DNA of 64,000 bases from Arthrobacter livingstonensis (lineage in GTDB: Bacteria > Actinomycetota > Actinomycetes > Actinomycetales > Micrococcaceae). The notes below the pieces were generated by a model, which worked only from the letters and a program-made list of their open reading frames with translations, searched no databases and was not told the origin of the DNA. The stretch is taken from contig NZ_QJVD01000001.1 of assembly GCF_003219815.1 (NCBI RefSeq), positions 372,001-436,000 on the forward strand, written 5' to 3'. Shown one piece after another: positions 24,935 through 32,543 of the stretch (within the stretch, counting starts at the first letter, position 1; every line of letters begins with the position of its first letter). The position numbers and the translations under genes are program-made.

Positions 24935-26358
24935 CTAGGCCAGCGGCGCCATGCGGCAGTGGCCCTTGTGGCCGTTGTGGTTCCCGTGGTCGCCGTGGCC
25001 GTTGTGGTTCCCGTGGCCGCCGTTCCCGTTCGGGTTCGTGATGCGCACCGGCAGCGTCACCGTTGTTCCGCTGGGTGCGGCCTTGACGGTGATTGTGCCG
25101 CTGGTGCGGGCATCTGCCGGCAGCTTGAACGCGACCTTGGCTGTGCCGTTGCTCACGCCCACAGTGTCCACCACGGTGCGCTTGCCCTTGCTGTCGGTGA
25201 ACTCGACCTTGACGGACGTGTTCTTCGGGCTGCCCAGGGAGGTCAGGTCCAGCTTGTTGAGCTGGAAACTGACGGTTGCCTTGGCATCCACCTTGGCCGG
25301 GTTGCCGGCCACTTCGACGCCGCGGCGTGCGAAGCTGGGGGCGATCGGGGCCTTGGCGGACTGCTCGCCGAGGTACTTGATCCAGGCGTCGCGGTCAATG
25401 TGGCCCGAGTCCTTGGTGTTGCTGCCTTGGGTGAACACCCTGAAGTTGTCACCGCCGGTGGCCAGGAAGCTGAACGTGCCCACGCGGTAGGAGCGCTTGG
25501 CATCAAGGAGTACGCCGTTGATGGTGACGGAGGTGACGCGGTCGCCCAGCTTCCGTGCCGAGTCGTAGGTGTAGGACATGTTGGAGGACAGCCCCAGGTT
25601 CAGGAACGGGCGGCTGGGGATGCTGCCGTAGGTGGCGGTGCGTCGCCGCCCTGGGTGCCGGTCGGTGTCGGGGCGTCCCGGGTGAAGTCCGCGGAGTTGC
25701 TGTCCGAGTCGGCCGCATCGGTGCGGTTCAACGACGTAGTGACGCCCGCCGCCGTTGACGGGGCAGTTTCAAAGGTGTTGGACGTGCCGTAGCCGAGCAG
25801 GTCAACGATTCCGGCCCGGCCAACCACTGATCCGGTGGGCAGGTCCGCCGGCAGCTTCGCGGCCTGGTCAGAGAGGACCACGGTGCCTGCCCCGGCCGCC
25901 GGATTGATGGTGGTGCCGGTGTAGTCGGTGGCGGGCAGGTCCCGGCCGTTGGCTCCGTTGGAACCGCCGTTGACCAGGAAATAGCCCTTGGACTTGATGG
26001 TGCCGCCCAGCGGTGCCACGTTGCTGGGGGCGGCCAGACCGGTTCCTGAACGGTACTGCAGCGACCAGCCGTCGAGGCTGACGTCCGCATCCGTGGGGTT
26101 GTACAGCTCCACGAACTTGTTCTTGTAGCTGGCTCCCGCGCTGCCGCCGTTGAGGTAGGCCTCGTTGATGATCACGTGGGTTTGGGCGGTGACGGCGGCG
26201 GGCAGGGCGCCTGTGGGCGCAAGGGCCGCCGTCGTGGTGGGGTTCGCCGGTGCGGAATTTTGTTCGGCCTGTGCCGGCGGAAGCGCCAGCGGGGCCGCGG
26301 CGATGCCGAATGCCAGCATGGCACCGAGTCCCGCCTTCATAAGGGTGGTGCTCTTCAT
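24935..26358 (-). pseudogene. remnant of a secreted LTD-domain nuclease / 5'-nucleotidase
   Basis: Two pieces in different frames lie head to tail. The first (26358 down to about 25600) has a Sec signal peptide ending AQAEQN and a lamin-tail domain (HVIINEAYLNGGSAGASYKN, FVELYNPTDADVSLDGWSL). The second (about 25640 down to 24935) is the C-terminal domain of a 5'-nucleotidase: PFLNLGLSSNMSYTYD, then SYRVGTFSFLATGGDNFRVF. Intact relatives carry a nuclease or metallophosphatase core of many hundred residues between these parts. Here it is absent and the frame changes near 25600-25640, so the gene is most simply a large internal deletion. The tail ends in a Gly/His/Asn-rich repeat, GHGNHNGHGDHGNHNGHKGH. 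A sequencing slip could explain the frame change but not the missing core. Confidence 0.75.
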
Positions 26359-26496
26359 GTCTCCAACTCTCGATTCTTGGGCACACCATTGTGCTGTCGG
26401 TGATGATGAACCGCAGGCTTTGTGGAACGGCCCAAAGCCAAAGGCCGGCCCCCGGCCGGTCACTGCAGGAACGTGTTTGAGCAAAACACATAGCTG

Positions 26497-26512
26497 TGAA
26501 TCAACCATGAAC
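26497..26512 (-). promoter_or_regulatory. possible two-unit PHO box ahead of the nuclease remnant
   Basis: On the minus strand GTTCA and ATTCA begin 11 nt apart, the spacing of PhoP/RegX3-type direct repeats. Weak on its own. Confidence 0.25.
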
Positions 26513-26604
26513 ACAGGGTGTTGGTCAAGGAAACACAGCTTTTACCCAGCATTCCGCGGTAAGGAGTCGACACGCGGATTGCGCGAGAGGGGGGCGCGGG
26601 AACG

Positions 26605-26645
26605 AAAAAGGGAAGCAGTCCCGTCACGGGGCTGCTTCCCTTTTT
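26605..26645 (-). terminator. terminator of tRNA-Ser(TGA)
   Basis: AAAAAGGGAAGCAG (26605-26618) pairs with 26632-26645. On the minus strand the stem ends in T5. Confidence 0.85.
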
Positions 26646-26650
26646 CTGTG

Positions 26651-26738
26651 CGGAAGGTGCGAGATTCGAACTCGCGGTACGGGGTCACCGCACACTGGTT
26701 TTCAAGACCAGCTCCATCGGCCGCTCGGACAACCTTCC
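26651..26738 (-). tRNA. tRNA-Ser (anticodon TGA)
   Basis: An 88-nt cloverleaf with a long variable arm. The acceptor GGAAGGT pairs with ACCTTCC, and the anticodon arm CTGGTCTTGAAAACCAG gives TGA. The CCA end is not encoded. Confidence 0.95.
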
Positions 26739-26823
26739 TTGCCCTAGTAGTGTTTCATAAGCAGGGCGGTGCCACCAAAGCGGGCGCCCCCGGGTGATGC
26801 ATGCGCTGCAGAGGGAGAATTTC

Positions 26824-27807
26824 ATGAAGGCGATTGTTGCAAGGGCTGCCGGCGGTCCGGAGGTTTTGGCCCTGGCCGACGTTCCCGCACCGGTGCCCGG
26901 CCCGGGCGAGGTCTTGATCGACGTGGTCGCAGCAGGCATCAACCGGGCGGACGTGCAGCAGCGCCGCGGCTTTTATCCGCCGCCGGCCGGTGCCTCGGAC
27001 GTCATGGGCCTTGAAGTCTCCGGCCGGATTGCCGGATTCGGCCCGAACGTGACCCGTCCGTTCTCCATCGGCGACAAGGTGGTGGCACTGCTCGCCGGCG
27101 GGGGCTACGCCCAGCAGGTGGCCGTGCCGGCCGGCCAGGTGCTCCGGCTCCCGTCTGGCGTAGACGTGGTGACGGCCGCGTCCCTGCCGGAGGTGGCCGC
27201 CACGGTGTATTCCAACCTGTTCATGACGGCGCAGCTGCAACCAGGGGAAACCGTGCTGGTCCACGGCGGCACGGGCGGCATCGGCGTCATGGCCGTCCAA
27301 CTCGCCAAGGCGGCCGGTGGGCGGGTGATCGCCACGGCCGGCAGTGACGAGAAGGTTGCCATGCTCACCAGTTACCTCGGCGCGGATGCGGCCATCAACT
27401 ACCGCACCCGGGACTTTGCCGAAGCCGTGCAGGAGATCACCGGCGGGCAGGGTGCCAACGTTATCCTCGACGTCGTTGGTGCCAAGTATCTGGCCCAAAA
27501 TGTCGCGTCCCTGGCGCTCTACGGCCGGCTGGTGGTGATTGGCCTGCAGGGAGGGGCGACGGCGGAACTCAACCTGGGCGCCCTCCTCGCCAAGCGCGCT
27601 GCCGTCATTGGCACCACGCTGAGGGCCCGCCCGACGGAGGAAAAGTCGACGATCATGGACGGCGTGCGGGACCACGTGTGGCCGTTGATCGCGGCCGGGA
27701 CCGTGAAGACCATCGTGGACAAGACGTTTCCGCTGGCGCAGGCCGCCGCGGCGCATGAGTACTTCGATTCCGGCTCGCACGTGGGCAAGGTCCTGCTGAC
27801 GCTCTGA
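26824..27807 (+). CDS. NAD(P)H:quinone oxidoreductase, zinc-free MDR family
   Basis: A 327-residue medium-chain reductase of the quinone oxidoreductase / PIG3-like group. It opens MKAIVARAAGGPEVL, has NRADVQQRRGFYPPP, and has the NADPH-binding motif VHGGTGGIGVMAVQLAK; the catalytic zinc cysteines of alcohol dehydrogenases are absent. Predicted to reduce quinones or unsaturated carbonyls with NADPH. The ATG at 26824 has AGGGAG upstream; an earlier in-frame ATG at 26794 has none. A single-gene unit after tRNA-Ser, followed by short repeats. Confidence 0.9.
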   Translation: MKAIVARAAGGPEVLALADVPAPVPGPGEVLIDVVAAGINRADVQQRRGFYPPPAGASDVMGLEVSGRIAGFGPNVTRPFSIGDKVVALLAGGGYAQQVAVPAGQVLRLPSGVDVVTAASLPEVAATVYSNLFMTAQLQPGETVLVHGGTGGIGVMAVQLAKAAGGRVIATAGSDEKVAMLTSYLGADAAINYRTRDFAEAVQEITGGQGANVILDVVGAKYLAQNVASLALYGRLVVIGLQGGATAELNLGALLAKRAAVIGTTLRARPTEEKSTIMDGVRDHVWPLIAAGTVKTIVDKTFPLAQAAAAHEYFDSGSHVGKVLLTL

Positions 27808-27859
27808 CCCTCTCTCACCTTCGGGGCTGTTCCGGCCGACCCTCTCTCACCTTCGGGGC
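27806..27859. repeat. two exact 22-bp copies, dispersed CTCTCTCAC motif
   Basis: GACCCTCTCTCACCTTCGGG plus GC occurs at 27806 and 27838, a 32-bp period. Related motifs recur near 32.34 kb and 61.2-61.4 kb. Confidence 0.8.
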
Positions 27860-27898
27860 GCTTTAACCTGACGCCCCCTCTCCTCCCCTTGCGCTTTG

Positions 27899-27940
27899 CA
27901 TACCCGGTAGCTAATAATTGGCATACGCGGTATGTATACC
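27899..27940 (+). promoter_or_regulatory. PadR operator cluster
   Basis: Overlapping palindromes: CATACGCGGTATG (27922-27934), GGTATGTATACC (27929-27940), and a degenerate CATACCCGGTAG (27899-27910). This is the symmetric ATAC/GTAT type of site expected ahead of an autoregulated PadR gene. Confidence 0.6.
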
Positions 27941-27992
27941 GTTGTCGCGGCCGGCCATTGGGGGCGCCCGCGCCGAGCTTGGGGAGTTGCAC

Positions 27993-28634
27993 ATGTCGAT
28001 CAGACATTCATTGTTGGCCCTGTTGCAGGAGGGGTCGCGCTACGGCTACCAGCTGCGCGGCGAGTTTGAGGAGCGGACCGGGGCCACCTGGCCGCTGAAC
28101 ATCGGGCAGGTGTACACCACCTTGGACCGCCTCGAGCGTGATGCCCTTGTGGAAAAGGAAGGCGACGACGGCGAAGGCCACGTCATCTACAGCATCACCG
28201 CCGCGGGGCGCGCCGAGGTGACGCGCTGGTTTGCCGCCCCCGTGGCCGCCACGAACCCGCCGCGGAATGAGCTGGCCATTAAGTTGGCCCTGGCCATGAC
28301 CCTGGACGGCGTGGACGTTGCCGCCGTCGTCCAGGCCCAGCGCACCGCCTCGATGCGGCTGCTGCAGGACTACACCCGCCAGCGCAGGGCTGCGGCGTCG
28401 AATGCGGGCGCTTCGCTGTCCGGGCCCGCCGGAACCGGCTCCGCCAATGACGCAGCATGGCTGCTGGTCCTGGATTCGCTGATCTTCTCCACTGAAGCCG
28501 AAGTGCGGTGGCTGGACCACTGCGAGGGCTGGATGGCCCAACGGGTGGCGGCCGGTCGCAAATCGTCAAATGGCGGCTCGAGCGCAGCAGGTATGCAGAC
28601 AATGGCGTCAACCAATGGGGCGGTTTCAAAATGA
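27993..28634 (+). CDS. PadR-family transcriptional regulator
   Basis: A 213-residue protein: an N-terminal PadR winged helix (RHSLLALLQEGSRYGYQLRGEF, then NIGQVYTTLDRLERDALVEK) and a C-terminal helical (vir-like) dimerisation part. GGGGAG precedes the ATG at 27993. It overlaps the ABC ATPase by four bases (ATGA), so regulator, ATPase and permease form one operon. Such units often respond to and expel membrane-active compounds; the inducer is unknown here. Confidence 0.9.
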   Translation: MSIRHSLLALLQEGSRYGYQLRGEFEERTGATWPLNIGQVYTTLDRLERDALVEKEGDDGEGHVIYSITAAGRAEVTRWFAAPVAATNPPRNELAIKLALAMTLDGVDVAAVVQAQRTASMRLLQDYTRQRRAAASNAGASLSGPAGTGSANDAAWLLVLDSLIFSTEAEVRWLDHCEGWMAQRVAAGRKSSNGGSSAAGMQTMASTNGAVSK

Positions 28635-29356
28635 GCAATCAAGTCCTGCAGCTTGAAGGCGTGTCCCGCAGCTATGGCCAGGGGGCTACGGCCGTCGCCG
28701 CGCTGCGTAACGTGAATCTGACCATCAACGCCGGGGAATTTGTGGCCGTGATGGGTCCCTCCGGCTCCGGAAAGTCGTCACTGCTGACGCTGGCCGGCGG
28801 CTTGGACAAGGCCACCGGCGGCGAGATCTTCGTGGAGGGCACGCCGCTGGGCGGCTTGAGCATCAACGAGCTGGCCCGGCTCCGCCGCCGGGCCGTGGGC
28901 TATGTTTTCCAGGACTTCAACCTGGTTCCGACGCTGACGGCGGCGGAAAACGTGGCCCTGCCCCGGGAACTGGACGGAATTCCGGCACGGAAGGCCCGCC
29001 GGCAGGCCAAGGATGCTCTGCGTCTGGTGGGCATTGAGGAGTTGGCGGACAGGTTCATGGACCAGATGTCCGGCGGCCAGCAGCAGCGCGTGGCCATTGC
29101 CCGCGCCATCGTGGGCCAGCGACGCCTGATCCTGGCGGACGAACCTACGGGCGCGCTGGACTCCGCCACCGGCGACGGCATCCTGGAAGTGCTGCGCGGG
29201 CGGGCCGAGGCGGGTGCCGCCGTCGTACTGGTGACGCACGAGGCGCGTCATGCCGGCTGGGCGGACCGGGTGGTGTTCCTGAAAGACGGCCGCATTGTGG
29301 ACGAGGCCGCCTCGCAGCACGATCCGTCCGTGCTGCTGGCCGGTTTGGGCCACTAA
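28631..29356 (+). CDS. ABC transporter ATPase, LolD/MacB type
   Basis: A 241-residue ATPase: Walker A GPSGSGKS (42-49), [17 protein letters not shown] at the Q-loop, signature MSGGQQQR, Walker [13 protein letters not shown], and the switch His in VTHEAR. The arrangement matches ATPases that partner FtsX/MacB-like permeases, and the next gene is one. It starts inside the PadR stop codon. Confidence 0.93.
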   Translation: MSNQVLQLEGVSRSYGQGATAVAALRNVNLTINAGEFVAVMGPSGSGKSSLLTLAGGLDKATGGEIFVEGTPLGGLSINELARLRRRAVGYVFQDFNLVPTLTAAENVALPRELDGIPARKARRQAKDALRLVGIEELADRFMDQMSGGQQQRVAIARAIVGQRRLILADEPTGALDSATGDGILEVLRGRAEAGAAVVLVTHEARHAGWADRVVFLKDGRIVDEAASQHDPSVLLAGLGH

Positions 29357-29357
29357 G

Positions 29358-32264
29358 GTGGCGCTGGACCTCGCCCCCGTCAAAGGGGGCCGGCGGCACC
29401 GCCTGCGTTTGGCGCTGACCATGGCGTGGCGGGACATCCGCCGACACAAGGGGCGTTCGGCGCTGATTATCGCTTTGATTGCGCTCCCGGTCTTCGGCAT
29501 GTCGGCGGCAGCCACGGCCGGGCAGAGCATGCTCGCCACGCCGCAGGAGACAGTGCTGCATGAGCTGGGGCAAACGCAGGGGCGGTTGAGCAGCCTGGGT
29601 GCGGTCAACGCCACCATGGTGCAATCCGTGCGGGGCGACTTGGGCTATTCATTCAGCACGGGCGAGCCGGACAAGACCTTTGCTGCCTCCGCCCCGGCAG
29701 ATGTAGTCCCGTCCGGATACCGGCCTATTAAGGTCGTGTCCACCCAGGTGACCAGCCCTGTCGGTGAGGCCCAAGTTCCGCTGCAGGCCATCGTGACTGA
29801 CGTTCTTGACCCTGCATTTGAAGGGAAATTCAGGCTGCTTAAGGGCGCCGCTCCCGCGGGCGCAGGCCAGGCCGTGGGCTCGCCGGGACTGTTCAGCCGC
29901 TTTGGCGTGGTCCTGGGGGAGAAGCTGACGACGTCGGCCGGCACCTTTGTGCTGGTCGGCCAGCTTCGCGATGCCGGGGTATCGGATGGCAACGCCATCC
30001 TCTATCTTGCGCCGGGCCAGTCGATAACGACCATCAGTGGCCCCACGACGATCTACTTGGCGGGCAGCAGGCCAATCATCTGGGAGGACGCCAGCGCGTT
30101 CAACGCCAAGGGAGTCCAAGTCACCTCGCGCAGTCTGCTGCTGGACCCGCCGCCGCTTGCCGAGCGGCCTTCCCAACCCAACGACGGCGCTTCCGATTCG
30201 CGCCAGCAAAACGTCCTCAGCCTGGCGCTGATGGGCGCACTCATCGGTGTCCTCGCCCTGCTCGAAGTGGGGCTGCTCGCCGGTGCCGCATTTGCCGTGG
30301 GGGCCCGCAGGCAGCAACGGGACCTGGCCTTGTTGGCGGCCTCGGGTGCCGAGACGGGCATGTTGCGCTCGGTGGTGACTGCCAGCGGTGTCTGGCTGGG
30401 CCTGGCAGGTGGTGCCATGGGGGCGGTCCTCGGGACGGCCGCGGCATCCATCGCGGTCCTGGTTGTCCGGGCCGGGGGCCACGTCTTGTTTTCCGGCCTG
30501 CACATCCAATGGCTGGGCATCGCGGTCCTGGTGGCGGTGGGCCTTGGTGCCGGCTGGCTGGCGGCACTGGTGCCGGCCCGGGCTGTATCCAAACAGGCCA
30601 CGCTGTCCGCCCTGAAATCCGGGCGGACAGCCGACGAACCCTCCAAATGGACCGTCCGCATTGGGTTCGGATTGGCAGTCCTGGCGGCGGCTGTGATGGC
30701 AGCAGGCGGAGTCCTCGCCGTAGCCAAGCGAGGCGACCCCTTGATGTATCAATGGCAACCCGTGTACATCGGCTTGATCATTGCCGGTGCCGTGCTGCTC
30801 GTCTTTGCGCTGATCTGCCTGACGGGGCGCATCGTGGACCTCCTGACGGCCAGAACCGCGTGGCTTCCCGTCCCGCTCCGCCTTGCGGCACGCGATTCCG
30901 CCCGAAATCACGGCCGCACCGTGCCGGCCGTCGCCGCAGTGCTCGCAGCGGCCACGTTGTCCGGGGCGCTTATGGTCGGCACCGCAAGTGCCATGCAGCA
31001 AGCCAATGACACTTACGGATGGCAATACAACCTCAACCAGGTGGGCATTCCCCTCCAATATGAGGACTATGGGCCTATGGAACCCGGTGCGGGCGCCGTG
31101 CCCGCGGCCGGGCAGAAACCCACTGTGGCCAAGGTTGACCCCGTCAAAATTACCGGGGTCCTGAAAACCTCCATGGGAGCAGACGTGGTGACCAACGTCC
31201 TGCGCGGAGGAATTCCCTCAAATTCTTGTCCTTCCGGCACTGTCGCGGAGAACGGCGACTACATCCAGGCAATCTGTACCGGCTGGGTGCTGGCTGAACC
31301 AGCCGCCAACCGCTGTGAGCTCGCCAAGGACGGCCGTCCCAAGGACATGGCCGACTGGCGCTGCACCGGTGCCATGAACACGACGAACTTTGGCAGTTTC
31401 ATCCCGCCCATCGTTGTCGGAGGTGAGGCGGAGCTTGCTGCACTTCTGGGCCGCGAGCCCAGCAGCGCCGCCCGCCAGGCCCTGAAGTCCGGCGGCATTG
31501 TCATAACGAACAAGATTTATGCCGACGACGCCGGCTCGGCCACCGTGATCAGTGTCGACTTCAACGCAGTGGCGAACCAGAGCTATGGCATGTACGGAGG
31601 GGATGCCACCAAGGGGCCTTCCTATCTGCGTCCGGCCTTCGTGCCCCTGAGCACCAAGGCGCTGCCCGCCGTCGTGGACACCCCGGAAAAGCCACTCCAC
31701 TTTTATGGTGTGGTGTCCCCGGAAACTGCCAAGGCGATTGGCATGCCCCTTGACGAAAGGACGCTGTTGGTCACCGCTGCCGGTCCGCTGAGCCAGGCTG
31801 CCGGCGACAAGGTGGCCTCCGCGTTGGCCCCGTTCATGGGGCCGTTTGGTGGGTTCGCCTTGGAGCAAGGGCCGCCAACATTTGTCAACCTGATCCTGTG
31901 GCTGATCGTGGTGGGAGGGGCGCTGATCACGCTCAGCGCTGCCGGAATAACGGCCGGGCTGGCGCTCGCCGACGGCCGCAACGACCACGCCACGCTGGCC
32001 AGCGTCGGCGCGGACTCCAGGCTGCGAAAAGCACTGGCCGGTTCCCAGATCCTCATGACCGCCCTGCTTGGAACCGTGCTGGGCATCGTCGCCGGCGCCA
32101 TCCCGGTTGTCGTCGTGCTGTCGCTGCAAAGGGGCTTTCCCATTGTGCTGCCGTGGCTGCAGATGGGGGCGCTGGTGGTCCTGGTGCCGCTGTTTGGCGC
32201 GGCCGCGGCGTGGGTGTTGACCAAGGGGAAGCTGCCGATGACGAGGAGGCAGACCCTGGCCTGA
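29358..32264 (+). CDS. FtsX-like ABC transporter permease, two-repeat type
   Basis: A 968-residue membrane protein. The N-terminus (AMAWRDIRRHKGRSALIIALIALPVFGMSAAATA) is the first membrane helix after a basic segment, followed by a large extracellular domain, then a helix cluster (residues ~280-430), further helices, a second extracellular domain with four or more Cys, and three terminal helices. Such two-module permeases work with a LolD/MacB-type ATPase in lipid, antimicrobial or signal export. It starts with GTG at 29358, two bases after the ATPase stop, with no good ribosome binding site (coupling). Substrate unknown. Confidence 0.88.
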   Translation: MALDLAPVKGGRRHRLRLALTMAWRDIRRHKGRSALIIALIALPVFGMSAAATAGQSMLATPQETVLHELGQTQGRLSSLGAVNATMVQSVRGDLGYSFSTGEPDKTFAASAPADVVPSGYRPIKVVSTQVTSPVGEAQVPLQAIVTDVLDPAFEGKFRLLKGAAPAGAGQAVGSPGLFSRFGVVLGEKLTTSAGTFVLVGQLRDAGVSDGNAILYLAPGQSITTISGPTTIYLAGSRPIIWEDASAFNAKGVQVTSRSLLLDPPPLAERPSQPNDGASDSRQQNVLSLALMGALIGVLALLEVGLLAGAAFAVGARRQQRDLALLAASGAETGMLRSVVTASGVWLGLAGGAMGAVLGTAAASIAVLVVRAGGHVLFSGLHIQWLGIAVLVAVGLGAGWLAALVPARAVSKQATLSALKSGRTADEPSKWTVRIGFGLAVLAAAVMAAGGVLAVAKRGDPLMYQWQPVYIGLIIAGAVLLVFALICLTGRIVDLLTARTAWLPVPLRLAARDSARNHGRTVPAVAAVLAAATLSGALMVGTASAMQQANDTYGWQYNLNQVGIPLQYEDYGPMEPGAGAVPAAGQKPTVAKVDPVKITGVLKTSMGADVVTNVLRGGIPSNSCPSGTVAENGDYIQAICTGWVLAEPAANRCELAKDGRPKDMADWRCTGAMNTTNFGSFIPPIVVGGEAELAALLGREPSSAARQALKSGGIVITNKIYADDAGSATVISVDFNAVANQSYGMYGGDATKGPSYLRPAFVPLSTKALPAVVDTPEKPLHFYGVVSPETAKAIGMPLDERTLLVTAAGPLSQAAGDKVASALAPFMGPFGGFALEQGPPTFVNLILWLIVVGGALITLSAAGITAGLALADGRNDHATLASVGADSRLRKALAGSQILMTALLGTVLGIVAGAIPVVVVLSLQRGFPIVLPWLQMGALVVLVPLFGAAAAWVLTKGKLPMTRRQTLA

Positions 32265-32279
32265 CCCGCCCATCCCAAA

Positions 32280-32331
32280 GTACGACGGCGGTAGATCACC
32301 TTTTCAGCAAGGTGACCTCCCGCCGTCGTCC
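32280..32331. terminator. inverted repeat of the GTACGACGGCGG family
   Basis: A 23-bp stem with few mismatches and a 6-nt loop, starting GTACGACGGCGG and ending CCGCCGTCGTCC. It sits 15 nt after the permease stop. A second member lies at 53802. Confidence 0.7.
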
Positions 32332-32459
32332 GCGCAAACAGACGCTCTCTCACTCATTGGGTGAGGGTTCCGGAAAAACACCCCGTATCTGCAGGAGCGT
32401 TGGGGTGGGTTCGCGCGGCCGCTCGTCGCAGGAACAGGGCCGCTGGCAGATTGGCCGGT

Positions 32460-32496
32460 ATGGCCCGACCCACATCCGCCATGTGTGACGGGCCAT
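32460..32496 (+). other. hairpin in the 5' region of cstA
   Basis: ATGGCCCG (32460) pairs with CGGGCCAT (32489-32496), with an inner CACAT/ATGTG. It lies 48 nt before the cstA start. Confidence 0.45.
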
Positions 32497-32543
32497 AACT
32501 GCTAGCTTCAAGAGGCCAGATTTCAGGTTTAGTGAAGGAAAAA

